From positions 1 to 64,000 of the IMG/VR virus record IMGVR_UViG_3300020385_000012: 64,000 nt of DNA. One strand, given 5' to 3'. A program made the position numbers and the translations under genes. This stretch comes from a virus. Under the pieces are notes generated by a model. The model was not told the origin of the DNA. It saw only the letters and a program-made list of their open reading frames with translations, and searched no databases. This document shows positions 31,217 through 40,100 of the stretch, one piece after another (the stretch's first letter is position 1; each line of letters begins with the position of its first letter).

Positions 31217-31671
31217 ATAACCATATATTTAGTTTTGTTGTTCTCGTCTTTGTATGCTTTCAAACATCTTTTTCTATTTGAATCAGCATCTACATAACTT
31301 ACATGCACCCAATCTGGGTTTTGATCGGTGCCAAATTCCCAAATCATTTGATCGTAATCTAAGTTATCTTTTATGTATTTATACATATCTGCGTTTGACA
31401 TATAGCCATATGTGTCGTCTAAATCCATTGCTCTGCCTTGGCAATGCTGTGATTTTGCACTCCCACCAATCGCTTGATTTAATTCTGGGCTGCGATAAAA
31501 TGAGTTAATTTTAATCGGCCCATTAACGTGTTTTCTTAATGGTTCAAATACTTTCTCAGCAATCAATTCCATATTTTGTAATTCATAATCACCGGGTGTA
31601 TTATCTATACCTGTTCTCATTGCCGTTGCACTAAACGTTGCTTCTTTTTTACTAATGTGTTCGCTAATCAT
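31213..31671 (-). CDS. Endolysin, M15 family peptidase
   Basis: A 152-residue zinc peptidase of the Peptidase_M15_3 type, which cleaves peptidoglycan cross-links. Ligands are His76 and Asp83 in SQHCQGRAMDLDD and His123 in DWVHVSY; SFYRSPELNQAIGG precedes them as usual. No signal peptide, so it needs the holin (about 24 kb away) to cross the inner membrane. It sits between the barrel-like protein and the 29-residue peptide. Best single lysis enzyme call in the window. Confidence 0.88.
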   Translation of the reverse strand: MISEHISKKEATFSATAMRTGIDNTPGDYELQNMELIAEKVFEPLRKHVNGPIKINSFYRSPELNQAIGGSAKSQHCQGRAMDLDDTYGYMSNADMYKYIKDNLDYDQMIWEFGTDQNPDWVHVSYVDADSNRKRCLKAYKDENNKTKYMVI

Positions 31672-31674
31672 TTT

Positions 31675-33126
31675 TTATAATTTAAATTTACCGCCTATTG
31701 TTATTGAATATGTTAATGGAAATGAGTCTGTGCTTTTAGCCACATTAAAACCTAAATTCATTCTAAAGGTTTTAGTCATAGAAAAATCAAAGTTAGCACC
31801 ACCCACGAATAAAGCGTGCTCATTAAAAACAAATCCATTATCTAATGTACTGTAACTCACTGGTGTTAATGCGGTAGCTAACATAGGTGATACAGTAAAT
31901 CTTTTAAAGTTATATGGTTTGGTACCAAAAAATACAAATGAAGGCATTATGTTCCAATTTCCTTGGCTATATAATATATTGTTTGATGCAGATACTCCAC
32001 CAACAAATCCTTTCCATTTATTTTCTTTTTGGCCTATATAAACGTTGCTAATACCAAATGACATATTATAAACGCCATACATATACATTAATCCAGCTGA
32101 TAATGTTTGCACATTAGCAATACTCCCTTTGTCATAAAAATGGCCAAATACATATTCTTCACCATTCTCTCTAATTATAACTGGAACTTTTTTATCGTAT
32201 CTATGAAATACATGACCTCTTGAACCACTTAAACTAAATTGTTTTAAGTTGTCCCATATCATCATATTAGCGGAATAATTAAATTCACCGTTCATAGATG
32301 ATTGTGCAAAGCCAATACCTATAACCTGATTTGCAGCACCATCTAATCCTGACATTCGCATTAGATTAGCAGATATAATTATAGGGTTTGTATTTTTCTT
32401 TTTCTTTTTTTTCTTTTCTTCTTCCTCCTCTTCTTCTTCAGACTCTTCCTCGGATTCTTCTTCCTCCTCTTCTTCTTCTTCTTCTTTATCCTCTTCCTCT
32501 TCTTCTTTTTCTTCCTCTTCTTTTTCCTCTTCTTGTTCATCTTCAGAGTCATCACTATCATCATCGGAATCGTCGCTATCATCAGAATCATCAGAATCAT
32601 CTCCATCTCCATCAGAATCATCTCCTCCGTCGTCTCCATCACCTCCATCATCACTATCTCCTCCACCGTCATCACCGTCTGAATCTCCACCACCATCTCC
32701 ATCGCTATCCCCTCCTCCGTCAGAATCACCGCCAGAGTCACCACCGCTATCGCCAGTGTCTCCACCGCTATCTCCTCCAGAATCAGATCCACTTCCTGAA
32801 TTGTCAGAGCCACTTCCGCTTGAATCAGAGCTATTGGTATTTGATGTAGATGTTTGTGTTGTTGTTTGTGTGGTTTGGGCTGTAGAACACGCTGATAACG
32901 CATACCACCAGGCATACGTTTGTTCCATCCAAGTTCTTAAAGCACCACTGTAAAAATCATTTGCAGTAAATGTTTTTGTTCTGTTATAAAAAGATACTGT
33001 TGTGTATCCTTCCATTTGAATTGAAACTTTTTTAATCTCTCCGGTACATCTATCCGCAAAGGCTTGTACTAATGTTTGAGAATATATACTTGAGGAAAAT
33101 AATAATAATATTATTATTTTTTTCAT
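31675..33126 (-). CDS. Exported barrel-like protein with extreme Asp/Ser/Gly and Glu linker
   Basis: A 483-residue protein. The signal peptide MKKIIILLLFSSSIYSQ ends in a flavobacterial Ser-Gln site. Residues 18-90 form a small domain with two Cys (Cys27, Cys80) and many aromatics. Residues 99-195 are almost only Ser, Asp and Gly, 196-237 almost only Glu, 238-244 Lys. From 245 to the end are alternating strands (GIGFAQSSMNGEFNYSANMM, GVYNMSFGISNVYIGQ, FRMNLGFNVAKS) closing in TIGGKFKL, like an outer-membrane beta-barrel with terminal aromatic/hydrophobic strand. It shares the exported block with CsgG-like genes. Function unknown. Confidence 0.72.
   Translation of the reverse strand: MKKIIILLLFSSSIYSQTLVQAFADRCTGEIKKVSIQMEGYTTVSFYNRTKTFTANDFYSGALRTWMEQTYAWWYALSACSTAQTTQTTTQTSTSNTNSSDSSGSGSDNSGSGSDSGGDSGGDTGDSGGDSGGDSDGGGDSDGDGGGDSDGDDGGGDSDDGGDGDDGGDDSDGDGDDSDDSDDSDDSDDDSDDSEDEQEEEKEEEEKEEEEEDKEEEEEEEEEESEEESEEEEEEEEKKKKKKKNTNPIIISANLMRMSGLDGAANQVIGIGFAQSSMNGEFNYSANMMIWDNLKQFSLSGSRGHVFHRYDKKVPVIIRENGEEYVFGHFYDKGSIANVQTLSAGLMYMYGVYNMSFGISNVYIGQKENKWKGFVGGVSASNNILYSQGNWNIMPSFVFFGTKPYNFKRFTVSPMLATALTPVSYSTLDNGFVFNEHALFVGGANFDFSMTKTFRMNLGFNVAKSTDSFPLTYSITIGGKFKL
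32395..32832. repeat. Low-complexity coding repeat (TCD/TCC and TTC triplets)
   Basis: About 440 bases of near-triplet repeats encode the Ser/Asp/Gly, Glu and Lys linkers of the exported barrel-like protein. On the plus strand it reads as runs of TCATCN and TTCTTCC units. Such tracts are prone to in-frame slippage, so linker length may vary between relatives. Confidence 0.85.
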
Positions 33127-33845
33127 TAATGATCAAATATTTTTTTTCTTATCATTCGTTTAACAACCTTAGCAACTGCAGTTTCTAAAGCTTTCTTAGT
33201 CGATGTACCAATTGATGATTGATTAAACTTAACATCTTCTAAATTCTCATTATTTAATAAAGTTAATTCTCTTGTTGTTGTAGCTTTACCTAAGCCAGAT
33301 CCCGTCATATATAAACCAGTTTCAGAATCAATAAGCTTAACTTGTAATCCTAATCTTGTAACTAATTTATTTTTAATACCGTCTTTTAAATTAATAGTTT
33401 CATCTTCTGATATACTAAAGTCATAAACTTCTATATAACAAAAGTATTTAGCTAAAACTATTTTACCAATAGGATTTATAACGTTAGCTGTAAAACCTTT
33501 TTCACTTGCTTTGAATTGTTTAATCATTCTATCTTTTATCTCATCTCTTGTTTCTACAAACTCAAAACGAAACGTTTCATCTAAGAATGCTACAGTTATA
33601 TTAGTTAAACCTAATCCAACTCTATAATCACCTAGTTCAGGATACTGATTTAATATTTCTTCAGTAACACCAATGTTAAGCAATGCTACAGATACAGGGT
33701 CACCGTTATATTCTGGTACACTCCATATAGATTCTCTTGACTCAAAGCTACCGACATAATCTTCGGTTGTTGTTTTTCCAATTACTTGGCTATGAACAGA
33801 AGCCACAGCCGATACAAATATCGCACATAGTATAAATTTTTTCAT
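33126..33845 (-). CDS. Exported CsgG-like protein (curli secretion channel family)
   Basis: A 239-residue protein with signal peptide ending VASVHSQ. The order of elements follows CsgG: a first strand VSVALLNIGVTEE, a helix with VGLGLTNITVAFLDETF, then RFEFVETRDEIKDRMIKQF (matching the WF-x-x-x-ER block of CsgG), IVLAKYFCYIEVYDF, RLGLQVKLIDSETGLYMTG and a closing helix STKKALETAVAKVVKRMI. CsgG is the outer-membrane curli export pore; related folds occur in FlgT and LpoB-like proteins. The membrane hairpins of CsgG look shortened here and there is no lipobox, so pore formation is not assured. Confidence 0.6.
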   Translation of the reverse strand: MKKFILCAIFVSAVASVHSQVIGKTTTEDYVGSFESRESIWSVPEYNGDPVSVALLNIGVTEEILNQYPELGDYRVGLGLTNITVAFLDETFRFEFVETRDEIKDRMIKQFKASEKGFTANVINPIGKIVLAKYFCYIEVYDFSISEDETINLKDGIKNKLVTRLGLQVKLIDSETGLYMTGSGLGKATTTRELTLLNNENLEDVKFNQSSIGTSTKKALETAVAKVVKRMIRKKIFDH

Positions 33846-33846
33846 G

Positions 33847-34077
33847 TTACCAATCTATTTCTCTTTCCTCTTTCTTTGGTTTTTGTATAACTGTTTTAGT
33901 TATAACCAAAGTATCTTTTACAACACTCGGAGGTATTGTTATTGTTTGTTCCATTGTTGGTGGAGGGGAATCATCTTCAGGACTGAATATAGCTTCCATG
34001 TTAGCTATAAATATTCCACCAGCTGCAGTTATAATTAAACCTACTGTAGCTATTATTTGATTTTTTAATTCTTTCAT
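33847..34077 (-). CDS. Single-pass membrane protein with Pro-rich tail (76 aa)
   Basis: A 76-residue protein: NQIIATVGLIITAAGGIF at about 6-23 is a transmembrane helix, followed by IANMEAIFSPEDDSPPPT, a Pro/Thr segment, and a charged end KPKKEEREIDW. The topology (short cytoplasmic start, periplasmic tail) suits an inner-membrane spanin-like or anchoring subunit. It lies between the CsgG-like gene and a lipoprotein gene, and membrane protein plus lipoprotein neighbours recall i-spanin/o-spanin pairs. No family recognised. Confidence 0.6.
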   Translation of the reverse strand: MKELKNQIIATVGLIITAAGGIFIANMEAIFSPEDDSPPPTMEQTITIPPSVVKDTLVITKTVIQKPKKEEREIDW

Positions 34078-34078
34078 A

Positions 34079-34438
34079 TTATTTCATTGAAAAGGTTTGT
34101 CGACCTATAAATTGATTATTTTTAGTATACAGCTCCACGGTATATGAACTAACTGGCAATGAATTAACATATATATTTAATATGTTATCGCCTTCTCTGC
34201 CTTTTATTATTTCTTGATTAATTATAGTATTTGTAAAATCTAATATTTTAATCCTATAGTCACCATCAGAGGGTAGCTTAGTGTTTATTCTCACTTTGTC
34301 TTGCACTATATAGCTTTCAAGTTTTAAACCAACAGCTTGAGGCATGAATAAAGATTCAGGCACTTCTTGTATCGGTCTTTCATTGTATACCTCTGTGGTG
34401 CAACTTATAAATAAAAATAGTATAAAAAGTTTTTTCAT
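34079..34438 (-). CDS. Predicted lipoprotein with beta-sandwich like a T9SS sorting domain
   Basis: A 119-residue protein with lipobox FISC (Cys13) after MKKLFILFLFISC. The mature part (YIVQDKVRINTKLPSDGDYR, then IKILDFTNTIINQEIIKGRE and NSLPVSSYTVELYTKNNQFI) has the strand order and LP-x-x-x-Y turn of Bacteroidota type A sorting domains of the type IX secretion system. A sorting domain on a lipoprotein would be odd, so this may be just the same fold. Start and upstream stop share one base (TAATG). Confidence 0.6.
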   Translation of the reverse strand: MKKLFILFLFISCTTEVYNERPIQEVPESLFMPQAVGLKLESYIVQDKVRINTKLPSDGDYRIKILDFTNTIINQEIIKGREGDNILNIYVNSLPVSSYTVELYTKNNQFIGRQTFSMK

Positions 34439-36063
34439 TATTGTATTTTTAAAATTACTTTAGTTCCATCGCTTGTAACAGCATCCGTTGTTTTAAAATA
34501 AATTAATCCTGATGCGTTTGTCACGGTTTGTTTTGTATTAAATATAATTTTATAAGGTTTACCAACCTTAATGCTTTCTTGGTTTTCTACACTAATGCTA
34601 CCAAAATATAATTTATTATCGCGTTCTGTTGCAAAATTAGTTAATAGATTACCTGTATCGAATTGAACCTCTTCAAATTCTAATATAGTATCGTCAAACT
34701 GAATTACAAATTGCATGCCCGCTAAATAATTTTTTTCGAGTTCAACTAATAATTCCACTTTATCGTTAACTAAACTTGTTGAAATATCTAAATCTAAATT
34801 TTCAATTTTACCCTGTACAATAGGCATTCTTACAACGCCCTCGTTATTGTTTCTAGCTATAGGTTCAAATGAATGTGAGAAGTCTACGTCTCCAATAAGT
34901 CCGTGACCAAAATCAAAAACCTTATTAGAATCAGTAGGTGTAAAATGTTTTTTTTGTCCAAAGTAATAATCATCTGTAGCATATCCGTATTGTGTTTTTT
35001 CTCCCCAAATATCTTTAGCGCCGTTAGTAGAGCTGGTAAAATATTCACTAACATTTTTATCCATTATGTGACTAAGTATAACATAAGAATCATCAAAGTC
35101 TACATTACCGCTATTATTAACTTCACCTAATAAAGATTGTAGCGCATGGGTAAACGTACTTGCCGAACCACTTGGGCTAGAACCAGCGCCGATAGCCTCT
35201 TTAAATACTAAAAACACATCAGTAACAGTAACCACATCATCTAACCAATCAGAAGCCAGTTCATTATCAACAGTAATGTTAATATTGTATTTAACATCGT
35301 TTTCTAAGCCAGTTACAATAGCTTGAGAATTAGCATCAAAGTTGCCACTCACTACACTATTATTATTACTTAATATATCGTATTTATAATGCGTCGGTTT
35401 GTCGTTCTCTGTTTTAAGATTTATAGTAACACTTCCGGCGTCGCCACCTTCAACATCTGATAATGTTATTTTTTGTTGCATTGCATCAACGTCGTATTTT
35501 GTTGATGTTGAATTATCTTCAGCCCTCATCCAGTTAAGATGAGTTACATTATTATAATTGCTGTAGTTAGTATTAATCTTATCTTTAATTTTAAAATCAA
35601 CTTCAATTAAAGTATTATTATATGTTATGCCTACACCATCTTGAATTGTTATCCTTTCTACTGACCAATCGTTATTTGTAGGATACGAATTAGTATCTCC
35701 TTGTACTTGCGTTCTATTAAACCAACCGTGTAAATACTGATCTGAAAGATTATCTTCATCATAAGTACTTAAAACTTTATACTTATAACCGTCCCAATGT
35801 GTTAACGACGTTTGCGCATCGGTATTAGCTGAGTTATCGGTTACTTTAAATCTATGAGTAATTTTTTGTAACAATTTGTTATTGTACTCATAGTCAAATA
35901 TATACAAGTTAGGGTCAACATTATTTGTGACTTGTATTGTATTAAACTTTATTGTTATAGTATCACCAACTGCAAAATTTTCGGCGTTTGTATAACTGTG
36001 ATCAAGTTTTAAATCTTGCGATAAACAGAATAATGGTAATAATAAAAACAATAGTTTTCTCAT
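34438..36063 (-). CDS. Exported multidomain protein with dockerin-like and cohesin-like parts
   Basis: A 541-residue protein with signal peptide MRKLLFLLLPLFCLSQ. An N-terminal beta domain follows. Residues 205-270 (GSVTINLKTENDKPTHYKYD, YNINITVDN) look fibronectin/BACON-like. Residues 306-336 (ALQSLLGEVNNSGNVDFDDS) form an EF-hand-like dockerin block. The last 115 residues (VELLVELEKNYLAGMQFVIQ, DDTILEFEEVQF, GSISVENQESIKVGKPYKII) fit a cohesin-like beta sandwich. Cohesin and dockerin domains bind each other in cell-surface assemblies. The protein could self-assemble or bind a host scaffold. Composition differs little from neighbours. Confidence 0.65.
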   Translation of the reverse strand: MRKLLFLLLPLFCLSQDLKLDHSYTNAENFAVGDTITIKFNTIQVTNNVDPNLYIFDYEYNNKLLQKITHRFKVTDNSANTDAQTSLTHWDGYKYKVLSTYDEDNLSDQYLHGWFNRTQVQGDTNSYPTNNDWSVERITIQDGVGITYNNTLIEVDFKIKDKINTNYSNYNNVTHLNWMRAEDNSTSTKYDVDAMQQKITLSDVEGGDAGSVTINLKTENDKPTHYKYDILSNNNSVVSGNFDANSQAIVTGLENDVKYNINITVDNELASDWLDDVVTVTDVFLVFKEAIGAGSSPSGSASTFTHALQSLLGEVNNSGNVDFDDSYVILSHIMDKNVSEYFTSSTNGAKDIWGEKTQYGYATDDYYFGQKKHFTPTDSNKVFDFGHGLIGDVDFSHSFEPIARNNNEGVVRMPIVQGKIENLDLDISTSLVNDKVELLVELEKNYLAGMQFVIQFDDTILEFEEVQFDTGNLLTNFATERDNKLYFGSISVENQESIKVGKPYKIIFNTKQTVTNASGLIYFKTTDAVTSDGTKVILKIQ

Positions 36064-36524
36064 AGTTTTAATTTCTTAATAATGTTTTCAGATAATTTTT
36101 TTAATGCAACGCTTACACTATTTTGTGTAAACTTCCCTTGTTCATTTAATAAAATTAAAGATGTAGTTATATCTTTTGACGTGCCTTTCACTTTTACTTT
36201 TTTCTTTTTGTATTTAGCAATAGCAATTATTTCGGTTTGACTCGATGATTTGCTATACAATGCAATATTTGATTGAGTACGTTTCACATCAAAATAAATT
36301 AGCTCAACATCTAAAACATTTTTACTTCTATCATTTAAGCTATAATCTTGATCCTGAACCACCTCCTCTAATATGTTTTTCAACCCAAACCCAACGTTTC
36401 TATTGCCAACCAAAGGACCAGTTTGAATTGAATTTTTTATATCGTTTATTTTAATATCTTGTGCAGATATTACAATGCAAAATAATAAACTACTTACTAT
36501 CTTTATTCCTTTTATGTACTTCAT
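36060..36524 (-). CDS. Small exported CsgG/YajG-like protein
   Basis: A 154-residue protein with signal peptide (GIKIVSSLLFCIVISAQ). The mature part has VGFGLKNILEEVVQDQDYSL, VLDVELIYFDVKRTQSNIAL, IIAIAKYKKKKVKVKGTSKD and SVALKKLSENIIKKL. The first block resembles VGLGLTNI of the CsgG-like protein, and the ends (helix with Ala-Leu-Lys and Ile-Ile-Lys) match too, so the two may be paralogues; it also resembles YajG-type lipoproteins but lacks a lipobox. Overlaps the next gene by ATGA. Confidence 0.5.
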   Translation of the reverse strand: MKYIKGIKIVSSLLFCIVISAQDIKINDIKNSIQTGPLVGNRNVGFGLKNILEEVVQDQDYSLNDRSKNVLDVELIYFDVKRTQSNIALYSKSSSQTEIIAIAKYKKKKVKVKGTSKDITTSLILLNEQGKFTQNSVSVALKKLSENIIKKLKL

Positions 36525-36654
36525 ACCATCTTTGAACAGTAAAGCCTATTGAAACTAATAATAATATTATTTTAAGTATATCTTCAACCGAAGTCATTGA
36601 AACTGTAAATGCTGATGTGTTCAATGCTAACACTTTTAAATCTTGAGTATCCAT
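36490..36654 (-). CDS. Small single-pass membrane protein, holin-like (54 aa)
   Basis: A 54-residue ORF, ATG 36654 to TAG 36490. It opens MDTQDLKVLALNTSAFTVSM, then has one strong helix ILKIILLLVSIGFTVQRW at about 27-44, with a basic end. Small marine-phage proteins of this layout recur near late genes and are sometimes called holins; this is recalled, not verified. It overlaps the start of the CsgG/YajG-like gene by 35 bases and heads the exported cluster. A second holin or a membrane anchor. Confidence 0.65.
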   Translation of the reverse strand: MDTQDLKVLALNTSAFTVSMTSVEDILKIILLLVSIGFTVQRWYEVHKRNKDSK

Positions 36655-36655
36655 T

Positions 36656-36931
36656 TTATTTTCTTCTTTTAACTGATTTGACCCTTCTTGGTTTTCCTTT
36701 TGGTTGTCCTAAGCTTTTCTTTTCTCTGATTTTTTTTGCTTTTTCAGATGAAGACATTTCGCCCGATGTTTTTGGTGTTTTACTTGATACTCTTTTGCTT
36801 GGTCTGCAATACGGCACGCCTCTGCCGTCGCCTTTTTTACGACCACAGGCTTTTCCTGTTCTAACGTCAACCCATTTTTCTTTGAACCAACGCTTGAGCG
36901 CAGCACCTTTTTTAGTTTTTCTTACTGCCAT
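36656..36931 (-). CDS. Basic phage protein, DUF5872-like
   Basis: A 91-residue Lys/Arg-rich protein with GAALKRWFKEKWVDVRTGKA, then GRKKGDGRGVPYCRPSKRVS and KTPKTSGEMSSSEKAKK. This matches the DUF5872 pattern known from many marine phages and giant viruses (recalled). Two Cys (in KACGRK and PYCRPS) may bind metal. Function unknown; likely nucleic-acid associated. It is followed downstream by the membrane protein and preceded by two tiny basic genes with one-base overlaps. Confidence 0.78.
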   Translation of the reverse strand: MAVRKTKKGAALKRWFKEKWVDVRTGKACGRKKGDGRGVPYCRPSKRVSSKTPKTSGEMSSSEKAKKIREKKSLGQPKGKPRRVKSVKRRK

Positions 36932-37050
36932 TATTTAGGTTTTTTATGACCGCAGCCTTTTTTCTTTAAAGCTAAGTGTTCTTTATATGTTTTTGCCATA
37001 AACGGTTTGCCTTTGCAATACATTTTATGTGCTTTGAATTTTTCAGCCAT
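36931..37050 (-). CDS. Tiny basic Cys-containing protein (39 aa)
   Basis: A 39-residue ORF, ATG 37050 to TAA 36931, MAEKFKAHKMYCKGKPFMAK and an end with KKKGCGHKKPK. One-base TAATG overlaps join it to both neighbours. Cys, His and Lys positions recall a small metal-binding or nucleic-acid-binding peptide common in marine phages. Function unknown. Confidence 0.62.
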   Translation of the reverse strand: MAEKFKAHKMYCKGKPFMAKTYKEHLALKKKGCGHKKPK

Positions 37051-37166
37051 TATTTTTTATTTTTACCTTTGTTTTTTCTACATTTAGCTATAGCTCCACT
37101 CGCATATGCGGATGGGAATACTTTATATTGTCTTTTTACTTTATAGTAACACGCATCTTTTGGCAT
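37050..37166 (-). CDS. Tiny basic protein with YKVFPSAYASGA motif (38 aa)
   Basis: A 38-residue ORF, ATG 37166 to TAA 37050. DACYYKVKRQYKVFPSAYAS and GAIAKCRKNKG form a motif that recurs widely in tiny proteins of marine phages and cyanophages (recalled), which supports it as real. It sits just downstream of the giant internal virion gene. Function unknown. Confidence 0.72.
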   Translation of the reverse strand: MPKDACYYKVKRQYKVFPSAYASGAIAKCRKNKGKNKK

Positions 37167-37168
37167 AA

Positions 37169-40100
37169 TTAATAAATTTTTATTTTTTTAGTTGACTTTC
37201 GTTTTTTCTTTTTAGGTTGTTTCCATTCTAATTCCCACTTAGCCCAACCTAAAGCATTAGCTACTCTCATCCAATCTTCATTTTCAGAGTCTAAAGCATC
37301 TTTTATATTTGTTATTTTTTTAATTCCTCTGTCAAGTGGTATATTCGTGCTCGCACTAACTAAATTACCTAAAGCTAAAGCAGCAGGATTATCTATAGCA
37401 AAACCTTTTTCTTTTATTTCTTTTTTATTCCATTGAAAAGTTCTATTTGCTGACACAACTTTTTTAATTTTAGATGAAATTGGAGGAGATAAATTCAATA
37501 ATTCAATAGCAGTATCTTGAGGGCTACCTTTATCCGCCATTTTTATTATAACATTTTTAAGTGTAGATATTGCTGCTCCATGAAAACCAATACCCCTTAA
37601 TAATGAATCCGCCATACCGTTTGCAATTCTAGCACTTTTATTTTTTAAAAGCTCATCATCAGGATCATTACCAAACATCATGGCAAATAAAGCTTGCTGT
37701 AATGCGTTAAACATAATATTTTGTACAACACCATAATACATTATCTTAGACATATTGGTTTTATCATCCCCACGTCTATTTATAAGATCACTAGCAGCTT
37801 TTTGCATTATTCTAGCATATTGTGATGGTGTGTTTGCAAAAGCTAATATAACGCGCCCTAATTCGCTGGCTTGTTGTTGGCTAATTCTATCAGGTCTGCT
37901 TGATTGCTGAGACTCTTCAGATATTTCTCTAAAATCCAAAAAAGCTTTTTGCTCAGCTTCAGTTTTTGACATACCATCTTTGATATATGAATTAATTCTA
38001 TTTCTATAAAAAGCAGCCCCCCCAGAGGATATTGCAAAACTATCCGCTATTTGTGTTGGTAAAAATCCTAATTTTAATATTTTAGCAACAAAAGCTTTTG
38101 CTTTATTATTAGATTCAGCTGCAATTTCAGCAATATCGGCTTCATTAACATTAATTTTTAACCCGTTACGTCTAGTTACTAAGTAATCAGAATTCATTAA
38201 AAACATTACGTCTTTCCAATATTGAGGTTGATTAGCAAATGCCGCAGCTGCTTTCAACGGATTATTATCATTCCAATTTAAATAATTCACTGCAGATATT
38301 GTTTGAAGAACAGCTGATCTTGAGTTAAAAAACATTATTGTTCCTACTGAGCCGTTTATCCAATCAACAAGTCTATTTGTTAAAGCGTCACCACCTTTGG
38401 ATTTTCTGTTAGTTCCAGTTTTCATACGTTCGAGCATGTTTTCTAAAGCTAACCTATATTTTTTACCAAAAGCAGCCTCTAATTTATTTAAATTTGTTTC
38501 AGAAAATATTATATCAACATTTTGTTGCCATTTTTCTAAAGCTTGCTTTCTAGAGTCCGTGTTTAACCCTTGTAATAAATCTGTATTTATATTGCCAGCT
38601 AACCAATTTTTGTCCGGTTTTATGTATCCATCTTCATTTATTGTCATTAAATCGTTAGCAAAATTTCTTAAAGAATTATCTTTAGCAACAAATTTATTTA
38701 ATTCTTTTTTATCAATTTGAGATAATCCATCAATTTCAAAACCGCTTTGTGTCCATATATAAACTCTAATTGCTTGATCAACAGTAAAAGGTTCTCCAGG
38801 AACTTTTTCATTTAAATCTTTAGGCGATAATTTAGATAATTTTGTAATTTCATTATATTTATCAGCCATTTTTACCCTAGTGTTAGATATATCAACCATT
38901 GCTTGGGCATAAAGATCTGTTATATTTTTTTCAATCCATTTTATTTGTCTATCTCCTTCTTTTCCTTTTCCAATAAATTTATACATTAACCCCATAAAAT
39001 CCTGTGCTGATGGAGGTATACCTATTATATCAAATTTGCCTTTGTCCTTACCAGCAACAGTAGCTTTAGCTCTAGCATATCTTTTTCTTGATTCAATTTT
39101 TGTAGAATTTTCTAAAATATCATTAAACTCAACATTTAAATCTATACTTTCACTAGGCTTTATATTTGTAAACACCTCCGCAGTTTGCGGTCCAGCTTTT
39201 ATTGTTTTAGGTTTTACAACAGCATCATTGTTGCCAAAAAATAAATAAGCTCTTATATTAAATTTTGTTTTTGTATTATTTTCTCGGGTTTGATCAGTTA
39301 AAGAAATTTTTATAACAGTGTCTAAACCAAAATTGTAAATATCTTTTACTTTTAATTTTAGAGGATTTGTTCCTAATGACACCCACCCTTTGTCACCAAA
39401 GTACATGTATTGGTCCCCTTTACTTTTATATAATTTAACTATTGGAGCCACCGTTGGTAATGTTTTTGTAGCTGTTCTACTAATAAGTTTACTTAACCAT
39501 TCGCTCATTTTTAATGGCTCTTTATTTATATCTTTTTCTGTTGGATGAAATTTATCTGTAATTACAAATCCATCTGAATCTAACTCATATGGCAGGTTTG
39601 CTTCGTCTAATTTTTGAATTATTCTATTGGTTATTTTATTAGCCTCCGCAAACATTTCATTTGCTATTTCTGGACCAAATTCATTTAGTATATTTTTTTT
39701 ACCATTTTTAGACCCTATTTTGTCACTAATAGAATTTTTAATTTCAAAACCGTATTTTTGTCCATTGAGTTCAATGTCTATATCAACGCCTGTGTCTCCT
39801 GTTTTTAGCGCTTTTAAGTCAGACATATTAAGAATTTTAATTCCCGGTATCAAAGCTTCTAACTCTTTCGCTACAAAATACTCTAATGCTTGCCCTTTTC
39901 TATCCTTTAAATTTAAACCATATTGTACTTGCCCAGCAATTAAAGCGGTCCAAAATACATTAAAATTTTCTTCTAAACTAATACCGTCTAAAGAATTAAC
40001 AAGATCTATAATTAAACTAGCAGATTCAGAAAATTTAAAATCTGTAGCTCTATCAATTTCTTTTGCAACTTGTGATAAGTAATTGTCATCAAACTGCTCC

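Noticed and set aside
32388-32915. Long ORFs on both strands across the low-complexity tract
   Set aside because: They arise because a triplet repeat stays open in several frames; only the minus-strand frame with signal peptide and barrel-like end makes a sensible protein.
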